Of a stretch of 8,458 nucleotides of DNA, positions 1 through 7,423 are shown one piece after another (positions within the stretch are counted from its first letter, which is position 1; each line of letters starts with the position of its first letter). The stretch comes from Thermoflexales bacterium (GTDB taxonomy: Bacteria; Chloroflexota; Anaerolineae; B4-G1): contig SKQX01000087.1 in the NCBI GenBank assembly GCA_007118795.1, positions 1-8,458 of the forward strand, given 5' to 3'. The position numbers were made by a program, and so were the translations under genes. The notes below the pieces were generated by a model. It was not told the origin of the DNA. It did no database searches and was given only the letters and a program-made list of their open reading frames with translations.

Positions 1-1
1 T

Positions 2-46
2 CCCCTCTACAACCTCGCGGTCAACTCCACGGTGGATGATCCGTGA
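2..46 (+). CDS. C-terminal tail of an unidentified rightward gene (partial)
   Basis: Reading the plus strand from base 2 gives an open frame of 14 codons, PLYNLAVNSTVDDP, followed by a TGA stop. The third codon positions are almost all G or C, as in the other genes here, which supports real coding. The gene would converge on the SCP2-like gene, and its stop lies inside a strong hairpin, as expected at the end of a gene. The tail is too short to assign a family. The alternative is that this is chance open frame at a window edge. Confidence 0.4.
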   Translation, partial: PLYNLAVNSTVDDP

Positions 47-64
47 CCATCCAGTCACGGATCA
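37..64. terminator. 11-bp perfect stem-loop between convergent genes
   Basis: TGATCCGTGAC (37-47) and its exact complement GTCACGGATCA (54-64) flank a 6-base loop. The stem contains the stop codon of the partial rightward gene and lies about 190 bp beyond the stop of the leftward SCP2-like gene. There is no T-tract on either side, so it is not a textbook intrinsic terminator. A perfect 11-bp stem with a short loop between convergent genes nevertheless suits a bidirectional transcript end or an RNA 3'-end stabiliser. Confidence 0.55.
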
Positions 65-257
65 CGCAGCCCGCCATCCACTCGCCTGAGCGCCGTCTTC
101 CTCGGAAAGCCATGCCCAGCGCAGCACCCGGGCACGCCGAGAGCCACTTCCTGAGTCGTCCTTGGCCCTAAGCCAACTCCATCGTGCCTGCCGTGCGACA
201 TCCCAGGACCTGGTTCCCTGCAATGCGTCGGGATGGGTGCCGCGAAGAGCTCGTCTG

Positions 258-581
258 TCAGCCGAAGAGCTTCTGCAGTTGCATCGCCATCGATATATCG
301 CCCTTCACCTTCAGGCGTCCCTTCATAAACGCCGCCATCGGGTTGAGGTCGCCGGCGACCAGGGCCTTCAGGTCCGCCGCAGTGGCTTCCACCGTTATGG
401 TCGGCTTCTCTGCAGCCCCTTCATCGACGGTGACCTGGCCGTCGTGGATGGTCACTGTCCACTGCTCCTCTCCCTCGCCTGAGACGTGGAACAGTATCGT
501 GGCGTCCATCCCTTCCAGCTTCTCGGCGTCAGCGGATTCCGAAAGCGCCTGCAGCGCCTGCTTGGCTGTCTCTGATGTCAC
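258..581 (-). CDS. SCP2 sterol-carrier-domain protein, 107 aa
   Basis: A small single-domain protein resembling the SCP2 (sterol carrier protein 2) family, which folds around a hydrophobic pocket and binds lipids or other apolar ligands. The family pattern is visible: an N-terminal helix, the beta strand ILFHVSGEG, a strand with WTVTIHDGQVTV, the PTITVEATAADLKALVAGDLNP segment split between strand and helix, then AFMKGRLKVKGDISMAMQLQKLF, where the GRLKVKGD turn and final helix are the most typical part. I chose GTG at 581 because AAAGGAGA lies 8 bases upstream (589-596); an ATG at 650 would add 23 unlike residues and read through a palindrome. It lies 141 bp after polA. The bacterial ligand is unknown. 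No signal peptide or membrane segment is seen, so it is probably cytoplasmic. Confidence 0.88.
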   Translation of the reverse strand: MTSETAKQALQALSESADAEKLEGMDATILFHVSGEGEEQWTVTIHDGQVTVDEGAAEKPTITVEATAADLKALVAGDLNPMAAFMKGRLKVKGDISMAMQLQKLFG

Positions 582-622
582 GATTCTATCTCCTTTGGTA
601 CATGCTTGTCGTGATAGCGAGC

Positions 623-634
623 GCGGTCGACCGC
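623..634. promoter_or_regulatory. 12-bp perfect palindrome upstream of the SCP2-like gene
   Basis: GCGGTCGACCGC is a perfect 12-base palindrome, about 42 bp upstream of the GTG start and in the gap after polA. It could be an operator for a dimeric regulator. A poor -10-like TATCAC (611-616, minus strand) lies just downstream, but I see no convincing -35, so promoter assignment is weak. Confidence 0.3.
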
Positions 635-722
635 TGTAAGGTGAGGACAACGGATTGCCGTCATCTCCTGATGGAGCAAGCCCCTGTCCTCTGCCCGTGC
701 TAGCCTCTCGCCCGCCCCGTGT

Positions 723-3512
723 CTAGGGTTCCAAGGGTGTCATCTCGTGCCAGTTCGGCCCAGCCTTCAGATCGACCACCAGCTTGGCCTCGAGTTCGAA
801 CGCATTCTCCATAATCTGCCGCATCAACTCCGCCATCCCCCGAACCTCTTCTTCCGGTGCCTCCACGATCAGCTCGTCGTGAACCTGCAGGATCATCCTC
901 GCTTCCGTTTCTCGCTTCCTTAGAGCTCGGTGTAGTCGGATCATAGCGATCTTGATGATGTCTGCCGCGGTTCCCTGAATGGGAGCGTTGATCGCCATGC
1001 GCTCAGCGGCTTGACGCGCGTAGTGGGACGCCTTGCTACCCGGCTTAAGCTCCGGGAAGTACCGCCTTCGGCCCATCAATGTCTCCACGTAGCCCCGCTG
1101 GGCGGCTAGCCTCTTGGTCCTCTCAATATACTCCGCCACCCTCGGGAACCGGTCAAAGTACCTCTCAATGAAGGTCTCGGCCTCGGGCTGGGTCAGTCCT
1201 GCAGCTTGAGACAGGCCGTACGCGGTCTGCCCGTATGACAGCCCAAAGTTAACCGCCTTCGCCAGGCGACGTTGATCCGCGGTCACCTCCTCCTGAGGGA
1301 TGTCCAGGATCGCCGCAGCTGTGCTGGCGTGGACGTCCTCGCCGGCGGCGAATGCCTGGAGCAGCCCCTCGTCCCCCGAGACGTGGGCCATCACTCGCAA
1401 TTCGACCTGCGAGTAGTCAGCCGCGATGAGCCTCCAACCGTCCTCTGCGACAAAAGCTCGTCTGATCTGCCGTCCCAGCTCCGTCCGGATAGGGATGTTC
1501 TGTAGGTTCGGGTCGCTCGAGCTCAGCCGCCCCGTCACCGTGCCGGTCTGATTGTATGAGGTGTGCAGGCGCCCCGTCTCTGGATGGACCATGGCCGGGA
1601 GCGCGTCGACGTAGGTTGATTTGAGCTTCGATAAGCTCCGATGCTCAAGGATCAGCTTGACAACTCGGTGCTCGTGTTCCAGCCTCTCCAGCACACTGGC
1701 TGCCGTCGAATAGTGGCCCGTCTTAGTGCGTCGCACCCCCTGAGCCGGGAGACCGAGCGTCTTGAACAGGGCGTCGGAGAGCTGCTGCGTCGAGCTCACG
1801 TTAAAAGGGTGGCCGATCAACTCGTGGATCTCGCCCTCAATCTCGGCCAGCTGATCTCCCAACCATTCCGACATCCTCTCCATCTGCGCCACGTCGAAGC
1901 CTACGCCGTTCACCTCCATGGCCGCCAGTACCGGGACCAGGGGCATTTCCACTTCAGTGAAGAGCGACCAAAGCTCCTTCTCCTTGAGTTCGGGTTCCAG
2001 GACAGCCCGCAGACGGTGGGTCATATCCACGTCGGCGCACGCGTAGGGCGCCGCGTCCTTCACCGGCACCTGACTCATGGAGATCTGGCCCTTGCCGGTG
2101 CCGATCAGGTCGGTGATCGGTACCATCCGCTCGTGCAGCCGTGTCCAGGCCAGGTCTTTGAGCCCCAGACTCTTGGAGCCGGGATCCAGGAGCCACTCTG
2201 CGATCATGGTATCGAAGGCGAGTGGTTCGATCTCCCCATTATGCTGCTTCAGCACAATCAGGTCGTACTTGATGTTGTGTCCTTGCTTCTCAATCCCGAT
2301 TCTGCTCAGCATTGGGAAGACGATCTCGGCGACCGTCTTCAGCGCCACCCGCGGGTCACCCGGCGGCCCGTCAACCGGGATGTAGTAGCCGCGCCGGGTG
2401 CTGTCGGTGAGCGCCAGACCCACCAGGTGGGCTTCCATAGGCTCCACCGAGGTTGTCTCTGTATCGACAGTCAGGATCGCCGTTTCCTCCAGCCGCGCCA
2501 CCAGGCGCCGCAGTCCTTCCTCACTAGCGACGAGCTGGTATTCGGCGACCCCATCCTCCGCGGCCGCAGCTACTAGCTCGCTAGCCGACTCATCGCTGAA
2601 CAGGCCAAGCTGATGAGCCACCCCTGCTGGTACCAGGTTCCTCGGCTCTGGCAGCCGGTCGATCAGTGAACTGAACTCCAATCTGTGGAAGAGGTCCATG
2701 ACCTCTGCGTGGTCGAAGGTGCTGACCCGACAGGCGTCGAGATCGAGCTCGACGGGAGCGTCTCGAGCGATCCTCACCAGTTCACGACTGAGGAACGCCT
2801 CTTGTCGCCCTTCCTCCAGTCTCTTCCGGAAGCGACTCGACACCTCCTCCAGGTGCTCGTAGATCTCCTCCAGGGACTCGTACCTCTTGACCAGCTTTGT
2901 CGCTGTCTTCTCCCCCACCCCGTACACGCCGGGGATGTTGTCAGACTTATCCCCAATCAGGGCTTTGTAGGTCACCAGCTGATCGGGACTCAACCCGTCG
3001 TACCGTTCCCTTACGCCATCGACGTCATAGGTCACCGTATCCGAGAAACGCCAGCGCGACGTAAGCACCCTGGTCTGCTCATCCACCAGCTGTAGCAGGT
3101 CCATATCTCCGGTCACGATGAGCGTATCAACCCCTTCTTCCTCCGCCTGCCGATTCAGCGTGGCGAGAACATCGTCTGCTTCGTACCCCTCTTCCTCGTA
3201 GATGGGGATCCCCAGGGTCTCCACGACTTCCCGCACTCTATCCATCTGCGACTGTAATTCGTCTGGCATCTTGGCGCGATGGGCCTTGTACTCCGTGTAG
3301 ATCTCGTGGCGAAAGGTGGGGCCCTTGTCGAAGGCCACGGCGATATGGTTCGGCTCCTCGTCCCGTAGCACGTTCAGTAGCATCGACGTGAACCCGTACA
3401 CTGCGTTTGTCAGCTCACCCCGGGACGTCTTTAGATCATCCGGCAGCGCGTGGTAGGCCCGATAGGCCAGAGCGTGACCATCGATCAACACCAGCTTCTT
3501 GGCTTCGGACAT
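723..3512 (-). CDS. polA: DNA polymerase I with active-site residues for all three activities, 929 aa
   Basis: Family A DNA polymerase that fills repair gaps and removes RNA primers from Okazaki fragments. Residues 1-290 are the 5' nuclease (FEN) domain: LIDGHALAYRAY, YEADD at 110-114, VTGDMD at 133-138, and GDKSDNIPGV with the GVGEKTA helix-hairpin turn at 187-205. Residues about 325-515 are the 3'-5' exonuclease domain with all acidic ligands present: D350/E352 (DTE), D417 (NIKYD), Y490/D494 (YACAD). The polymerase domain follows: motif A DYSQVELR (D699), motif B R748, K752, F756, Y760 (RRLAKAVNFGLSYGQ), motif C VHDE (D879). Proofreading therefore looks intact, unlike in polymerases such as Taq. 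F756 is the usual phenylalanine that disfavours dideoxynucleotides. I chose ATG 3512, which begins MSEAKKLVLIDG, over an ATG 13 codons earlier, because GGAGGAGGGA and GAGGG precede it. Length is normal for a three-domain PolA. Confidence 0.98.
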   Translation of the reverse strand: MSEAKKLVLIDGHALAYRAYHALPDDLKTSRGELTNAVYGFTSMLLNVLRDEEPNHIAVAFDKGPTFRHEIYTEYKAHRAKMPDELQSQMDRVREVVETLGIPIYEEEGYEADDVLATLNRQAEEEGVDTLIVTGDMDLLQLVDEQTRVLTSRWRFSDTVTYDVDGVRERYDGLSPDQLVTYKALIGDKSDNIPGVYGVGEKTATKLVKRYESLEEIYEHLEEVSSRFRKRLEEGRQEAFLSRELVRIARDAPVELDLDACRVSTFDHAEVMDLFHRLEFSSLIDRLPEPRNLVPAGVAHQLGLFSDESASELVAAAAEDGVAEYQLVASEEGLRRLVARLEETAILTVDTETTSVEPMEAHLVGLALTDSTRRGYYIPVDGPPGDPRVALKTVAEIVFPMLSRIGIEKQGHNIKYDLIVLKQHNGEIEPLAFDTMIAEWLLDPGSKSLGLKDLAWTRLHERMVPITDLIGTGKGQISMSQVPVKDAAPYACADVDMTHRLRAVLEPELKEKELWSLFTEVEMPLVPVLAAMEVNGVGFDVAQMERMSEWLGDQLAEIEGEIHELIGHPFNVSSTQQLSDALFKTLGLPAQGVRRTKTGHYSTAASVLERLEHEHRVVKLILEHRSLSKLKSTYVDALPAMVHPETGRLHTSYNQTGTVTGRLSSSDPNLQNIPIRTELGRQIRRAFVAEDGWRLIAADYSQVELRVMAHVSGDEGLLQAFAAGEDVHASTAAAILDIPQEEVTADQRRLAKAVNFGLSYGQTAYGLSQAAGLTQPEAETFIERYFDRFPRVAEYIERTKRLAAQRGYVETLMGRRRYFPELKPGSKASHYARQAAERMAINAPIQGTAADIIKIAMIRLHRALRKRETEARMILQVHDELIVEAPEEEVRGMAELMRQIMENAFELEAKLVVDLKAGPNWHEMTPLEP

Positions 3513-3543
3513 CGAGTCCCTCGTTCCCTCCTCCCAACGGTGA

Positions 3544-3572
3544 CACACCACACAACTCGCGAGGTTGGTGTG
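3544..3572 (-). other. Stem-loop directly after the nitroreductase stop
   Basis: CACACCA (3544-3550) and TGGTGTG (3566-3572) form a perfect 7-bp stem around a 15-base loop that itself contains CAAC/GTTG and CGCG self-complementarity. The stem abuts the nitroreductase stop codon and precedes the polA ribosome binding site by about 20 bases. It lacks a T-tract. It may be a weak attenuator, a processing site or an RNA-stabilising structure separating nitroreductase from polA expression. Confidence 0.3.
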
Positions 3573-4175
3573 CTAGGCGGCCACGGTGCTACGGTACTCT
3601 GCCCACTCCTCTAGGATGATGTCATCCATTGAACGCTTGGGCACGTGGTGCACCCCATCTTCGTCTCGGTAGTAGGCGACGTCCCCGCTGGGGCCTACCT
3701 CCTCCAGCACCACCGATTCTCTCGGTCTTCCCAACGCCAGGACGAGCAAGATATCGTATCGCTGCGGAATACCAAGGGTCTTCCGCAGGCCGTCGCGATC
3801 CAGGCCTCCCAGCATGCATCCTCCCAACTTCCGTTCCGTCGCTCCAAGCATAATCGACTGGGCCGCGATGCCCTGATCGCAGTCAAAGGAACGGCTGATC
3901 TCTCTGTCCCCCACGATGATCACGTACGCGCTCGGTCGCTCTCCCTCAGCCGGGCCGTTCCAGTCCTTCAGGTGCGCGGCCCAGCGCGTGTGGGGGAAGA
4001 TCCTCGCGTTCGTCGCCTGGTCCGAGCTTAGGACGTATTTCAACGGCTGCGCATTCCCCCCGGACGCCGACATCCGGGCTAGATTCACTAGCTCGCGCAG
4101 GGTATCGATGCTCGTGGGCACATCTTGGTAGAAGCGGCGAATGCTCCGGGTTTTTCGGATCAGGTCCTCCAGCAT
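3573..4175 (-). CDS. Nitroreductase-family FMN oxidoreductase, 200 aa
   Basis: A member of the nitroreductase superfamily, homodimeric FMN enzymes that pass electrons from NAD(P)H or other donors to nitro compounds, quinones, flavins or enones. The N-terminal FMN-binding signature is clear: KTRSIRRF at 8-15, then SASGGNAQPLKY at 37-47 supplying the Ser, Asn and Gln contacts. The helix DQGIAAQSIMLGATERKLGGCMLGG is split around residue 110 in the usual place, and LALGRP at 146-151 closes the domain. ATG 4175 is preceded by GAGGAG only 4 bases upstream; a longer frame to 4256 overlaps the end of the upstream gene and adds unlike residues. It starts 31 bp after the aldo/keto reductase, so the two are almost certainly one transcript. 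The physiological substrate cannot be read from sequence. Nothing suggests secretion. Confidence 0.92.
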   Translation of the reverse strand: MLEDLIRKTRSIRRFYQDVPTSIDTLRELVNLARMSASGGNAQPLKYVLSSDQATNARIFPHTRWAAHLKDWNGPAEGERPSAYVIIVGDREISRSFDCDQGIAAQSIMLGATERKLGGCMLGGLDRDGLRKTLGIPQRYDILLVLALGRPRESVVLEEVGPSGDVAYYRDEDGVHHVPKRSMDDIILEEWAEYRSTVAA

Positions 4176-4206
4176 AGGACTCCTCGTAAGTGATAGGCTC
4201 GTATCA

Positions 4207-5367
4207 TCATGAAGGACGCAGCGACCGTGCGAACGATTCGCCTTTGCCCAGGACATCGTGGACCTGGGTCATCCATTGGCTCACCGCGATGCCCTGCGGG
4301 CACTGATCCTCGCACTCGAGACAAGCGGTGCATGCGCTCGCGCGCTTGTCCTCTTCCAGAAAACCATAGGACCGGCGGGCGCTCTCTGGCTTCTCGTACA
4401 TGATACCCTCATTGTAGATCTCCAGGTTGCGTGGGATGTCGACTCCGTGCGGGCACGGCATACAGTAGTTGCACTGGGTACACGGGATGGGGCACAGCTC
4501 CTCGTACGCCTCCCGGACCCGCTGGACAATCGAGACTTCCTCGTCCGACAGGGTCCCCACCCCCGACCTCCCGGCCGTAGCCACGTTCTCCTTAACCTGT
4601 TCCATCGTGCTCATCCCGCTGAGCACCGCCGAGACCTCCGGTTGGTTCCACAACCATTGGAGCCCCCAGGCGGCGGGCGTCCGCTCCGTTGGGGCCTCCT
4701 TCCAGATATCCCGGACTGGCTTGGGTGGGGCGACCAGTCGCCCACCGAGCAGAGGCTCCATCACCACCACCGCCATCCCTTTCGAAGCCGCGTAATTCAG
4801 CCCCTTCCTCCCCGCTTGATTCTCGATATCCATGTAGTTGTACTGAATCTGGCAGAATGTCCAGTCGTGCGCGTCGACGATCTCCTTGAAGACCTCGTAC
4901 TTGTCGTGGAACGAGAAGCCCAGGTAGCCAATGCGCCCCTCCGCTGCAGCACCTTCGGCCCACTCGAGGACCCCCAGCTTGCGGAGCTTGTCCCATCGCT
5001 CGCGATTCAGCCCGTGAAGGAGGTAGAAGTCGACGTGGGCCATGCGGAGCCTTTCGCACTGCTCGCCCAGGTACTGATCGAAGTCATCCCATGCCGCGAT
5101 CTTCCAGGACGGCATTTTTGTCGCTACCCGCACTCTTTCTCGATACCCGTCCTCCAGCACGCGCCCCACGAAAGGTTCGCTGTTCCCACCGTGATAAGAG
5201 TAGCCTGTGTCCAGGTAGTTCACGCCTCCCTCGATGGCGGCTCGAACCATCCTAGTCGCTTCTCTCTCTTCGATCGCTTCGCGCCCGTTCTTCGTGGGTA
5301 AGCGCATACATCCAAAACCAAGAGCGGACACCTGCCAATCGAGGTTGCCAAACGAGCGATATTTCAC
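4207..5367 (-). CDS. Aldo/keto reductase with C-terminal 2x[4Fe-4S] ferredoxin-like domain, 386 aa
   Basis: The first ~285 residues are an aldo/keto reductase TIM barrel with the full catalytic tetrad: D53 and Y58 (YLDTGYSYHG), K84 (VATKMP) and H118 (YLLHGLN). The tail carries two cysteine sets: C296, C299, C302, C305 (CTQCNYCMPCP) plus C292, and C346, C349, C352, C356 (CTACLECEDQCP). These match the ferredoxin-like extension of the subfamily 'aldo/keto reductase with 4Fe-4S binding domain', so the enzyme could exchange electrons with another protein besides NAD(P)H. I chose GTG 5367 (VKYRSFGNLDWQVS, the family's typical start) because GGAGGGGGG precedes it; the upstream in-frame 29 codons look non-coding. 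The following nitroreductase is a plausible electron partner (inference). Substrate unknown; cytoplasmic. Confidence 0.95.
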   Translation of the reverse strand: MKYRSFGNLDWQVSALGFGCMRLPTKNGREAIEEREATRMVRAAIEGGVNYLDTGYSYHGGNSEPFVGRVLEDGYRERVRVATKMPSWKIAAWDDFDQYLGEQCERLRMAHVDFYLLHGLNRERWDKLRKLGVLEWAEGAAAEGRIGYLGFSFHDKYEVFKEIVDAHDWTFCQIQYNYMDIENQAGRKGLNYAASKGMAVVVMEPLLGGRLVAPPKPVRDIWKEAPTERTPAAWGLQWLWNQPEVSAVLSGMSTMEQVKENVATAGRSGVGTLSDEEVSIVQRVREAYEELCPIPCTQCNYCMPCPHGVDIPRNLEIYNEGIMYEKPESARRSYGFLEEDKRASACTACLECEDQCPQGIAVSQWMTQVHDVLGKGESFARSLRPS

Positions 5368-5497
5368 ATTCCCCCCCTCCGCGCCCGTACGAACACCCAA
5401 GACCATAAGGGCAACTTGGTCCCCATCGTCATCGGGCCGATCCGGTCTGAGCACGCCGTCCTCATCAAGCCCTGGGCGCCTGCTTCGTGACGCCCAT

Positions 5498-6388
5498 CTA
5501 CGGCTGCACCACAGTGATGGTGACCGGAAGAACCACGTAGTCCTGGCCCGTACTGGTCACGAGTCGCGCGTCCGGGTTGCCTGGGTCGTACAGCCCCACC
5601 ATGATCTTCGCCGGTCCGGCGTAGTCCTCAGTCCCCGGCCTGAAGGACAGTTCGTGCCTGTCCTGGATGACCTGCCCGGCCTGCCAACCGCTGGTGGGGG
5701 CAGCTCCACTGGCAGGCGGGCCGTCGTGCTGTGCGATCAGGCGCCCCTCCTCCGAGAGAAGGTGGGTGAAAACGGTGTAGTTCTCTGGGCTGGCCCCCTC
5801 CAACCCCTCCCAGTGAAGGGTGACTGCCAGAGTACCGCCCGACGACACTTGAGCGGAGGCGACCTGATACCTCGCTAACTTCCCAAAGTCGCCGAAGCGA
5901 ACATCCAGGTCACCAGACAGGGCTCCCGTTGCCGGAGGTGTCGGAGTCTCCGTGGCCGTCGGCGCCGGCGTCGGGGGTTCAGTGGGCTCTGGTGGCTGTG
6001 TGGGGGGTGCCTGGGTCACGATCTCCCTCTCCACTGTTGGCCGGGTCAACGGTTCTGCCACCGTCGCTGTGGGGCTGGGCGTCGGAGGCTCTACGCCGGA
6101 GCGCGGTGTCGCGGTGGGCACCGGTAGATCTGGATCGGGAGCTGCTGCGTGGTTTGCCAGGAAAATCACGCTTGTGAAGACAATCAGTGCGATGGCAATA
6201 AACGCAAATACCGTCGCCCAGGCCCGGACAGCTCGAAAGGTAGCTGTTTCGTGCTCGAGGCTGAACAGAGCCAGGCTTCGCTCGCGCTGGGCAGCCACGG
6301 CGCGCACTAGGTAGATCAACACCCCGATGGCACATACCACGTAGACGACCCACGCGTATTCAACTAGCCACTCGAGGAGAATCCTCAT
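5498..6388 (-). CDS. Membrane-anchored protein with Pro/Thr-rich linker and extracytoplasmic beta domain, 296 aa
   Basis: Not a named protein. Two hydrophobic helices are visible, residues about 11-31 and 56-78, joined by a short Arg/Glu-rich loop. Residues 84-154 are a low-complexity linker rich in Pro, Thr, Glu and Ala (PTPSPTATV, PPEPTEPPTPAPTATETP), a typical cell-wall or surface spacer. From about 155 a beta-rich domain begins, with LAVTLHWEGL, NYTVFTHLL, LIAQHDGPP, SGWQAGQVIQDRHELS and IMVGLYDPGN. I have seen this pattern at the C-termini of Chloroflexota membrane proteins, including glycosyltransferase-39-like ones, so I infer an extracytoplasmic, possibly carbohydrate- or ligand-binding fold. 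Both termini would then be outside. The ATG overlaps the upstream phosphorylase stop as ATGA, which implies translational coupling; GAGGA-like bases within the phosphorylase end are not obvious. Confidence 0.85.
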   Translation of the reverse strand: MRILLEWLVEYAWVVYVVCAIGVLIYLVRAVAAQRERSLALFSLEHETATFRAVRAWATVFAFIAIALIVFTSVIFLANHAAAPDPDLPVPTATPRSGVEPPTPSPTATVAEPLTRPTVEREIVTQAPPTQPPEPTEPPTPAPTATETPTPPATGALSGDLDVRFGDFGKLARYQVASAQVSSGGTLAVTLHWEGLEGASPENYTVFTHLLSEEGRLIAQHDGPPASGAAPTSGWQAGQVIQDRHELSFRPGTEDYAGPAKIMVGLYDPGNPDARLVTSTGQDYVVLPVTITVVQP

Positions 6389-7227
6389 TGTGCTCTCAGC
6401 ATCCCGCGGATGAGCGTCTCCAGTCTCGGCGCCAGTTTCTTTCCCGCCTCCAATACCTCCTCGTGACTCGTCTCCACCGCTGGCTCCCCTTCCGTAGGCA
6501 GCACGTTAGTGATGCCCGACAGTCCGACAACCCGCGTTCCCCCGTGGCGGGCCACTGTTACCTCCGGTACCGTGGACATCCCCACCGCGTCGGCACCGAT
6601 GAGACGCAGGAACCGGAGATCGGCTGGCGTCTCGTAGGTTGGGCCGGCCAAGCATATGTAGACGCCTTCTCGCAGCGGCAAACGCTCCCCGGCCGCTACT
6701 CGTCGGGCCAGCGAGCAGAGGGTGCCGTCATACGGCTCCGACATGTCCGGAAAACGGGGCCCTAGCTCATCCATATTCGGCCCACGGAGCGGGTTCAGCC
6801 CCGCCATACCGATCAGGTTGATGTGATCCGTGATCAACATGATGTCGCCGACACCGAAGTCCGGATGAAGCCCCCCGGCGGCATTCGTGACGATCAGCTT
6901 GTCGATTCCGAGCACCTGCATGACCCGCACCGGGAAGGTGACCTCGGTCATCGAATACCCTTCGTAGTAGTGGACTCGTCCCTGCATCACGGCTACCGGC
7001 TGATCTTCCAGATAGCCCAGCACGAACTGGCCCGCGTGACCGGCCACCGTCGACGCCGGGAAGTGGGGCAGCTCCTGATATCCAAAGGACACAGCGTCCT
7101 CTACACGCTCGGCCAGGGGGCTGAGCCCCGAGCCTAGAACTAGGCCAACCTGGGGTTCAACGTCAGTTGCCTCGCGGATCGCAGCGGCCGCGGCCTCAAG
7201 GTCTGCGTATGAGAAGAACTCGGGCAT
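6385..7227 (-). CDS. punA: Purine nucleoside phosphorylase (trimeric PNP/MTAP type), 280 aa
   Basis: Catalyses phosphorolysis of purine nucleosides to free base and ribose-1-phosphate in the salvage pathway. Phosphate-binding GSGLS at 32-36 and GRVHYYEGY at 83-91 (R84, H86) are present, followed by VTNAAGGL at 113-120, the NPLRGPN segment, AGPTYETPA with the base-binding E199, GMSTVPE at 216-222, GITN with N241, and H255 in ETSHEEVL. Glu plus Asn at the base site is the pattern of 6-oxopurine (inosine/guanosine) enzymes, not methylthioadenosine phosphorylases. ATG 7227 is chosen because a perfect AGGAGGT (7232-7238) precedes it and MPEFFSYADLEAA looks native; the same frame stays open to 7551 but runs through the repeat array. 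Another in-frame ATG at 7320 is possible. First gene of the leftward cluster, with its own extended -10 promoter. Confidence 0.95.
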   Translation of the reverse strand: MPEFFSYADLEAAAAAIREATDVEPQVGLVLGSGLSPLAERVEDAVSFGYQELPHFPASTVAGHAGQFVLGYLEDQPVAVMQGRVHYYEGYSMTEVTFPVRVMQVLGIDKLIVTNAAGGLHPDFGVGDIMLITDHINLIGMAGLNPLRGPNMDELGPRFPDMSEPYDGTLCSLARRVAAGERLPLREGVYICLAGPTYETPADLRFLRLIGADAVGMSTVPEVTVARHGGTRVVGLSGITNVLPTEGEPAVETSHEEVLEAGKKLAPRLETLIRGMLRAQ

Positions 7228-7231
7228 ATAG

Positions 7232-7280
7232 ACCTCCTGTTGCAGGCTGCCGAGCCGTTCACAGCTCCGCTCCGCAGCCT
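7232..7280 (-). promoter_or_regulatory. Ribosome binding site and 11-bp leader stem-loop of the phosphorylase gene
   Basis: The minus-strand leader contains AGGCTGC (7280-7274) pairing with GCAGCCT (7250-7244). After one G-G mismatch, GAGC (7272-7269) pairs with GCTC (7255-7252), around a 13-base loop. The stem ends five bases before the perfect AGGAGGT ribosome binding site (7238-7232). It may control ribosome access or protect the messenger. It does not resemble the purine riboswitch core. Confidence 0.45.
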
Positions 7281-7329
7281 TCGAGACCCTCTCAAGGGGG
7301 AGTGCGTTGTGTCCCTTCATGCGCACGTG

Positions 7330-7358
7330 ATTATAGCACGATTCGACCAAACTCGAAA
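7330..7358 (-). promoter_or_regulatory. Extended -10 promoter of the leftward gene cluster
   Basis: On the minus strand TATAAT (7335-7330) is a perfect -10 box preceded by TGC, making an extended -10 (TGCTATAAT). A weak -35, TTTCGA (7358-7353), lies 17 bases further upstream, as tolerated when the extended -10 is present. The predicted start, about 7323, gives a leader of roughly 95 bases before the phosphorylase ATG. This leader holds the stem-loop and a second in-frame ATG at 7320. Confidence 0.65.
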
Positions 7359-7423
7359 CGCAAGCCCAACGGACCACAGAAACGCCCTCTCCCCAGGTAG
7401 TCATCCTCCTCCCCCGGCGCCAT

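Noticed and set aside
65..257. Search for a gene or RNA between the left-edge hairpin and the SCP2-like stop
   Set aside because: Open frames here overlap the SCP2-like gene antisense, lack ribosome binding sites, and no tRNA- or RNA-like fold was evident.
1641..2576. 311-codon plus-strand frame opposite polA
   Set aside because: It is antisense to conserved exonuclease and polymerase motifs and arises from the GC-ending codons of polA; it shows no recognisable domain.
4258..5301. 347-codon plus-strand frame opposite the aldo/keto reductase
   Set aside because: It is a shadow of a gene with complete catalytic tetrad and iron-sulfur cysteines; the product is rich in His, Arg, Leu and Pro without any motif.
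5474..5495. GGGCG/CGCCC 5-bp inverted repeat after the membrane-protein gene as terminator
   Set aside because: The stem is short, the loop 12 bases and there is no T-tract; it is likely by chance in GC-rich DNA, and the gene cluster may continue through.
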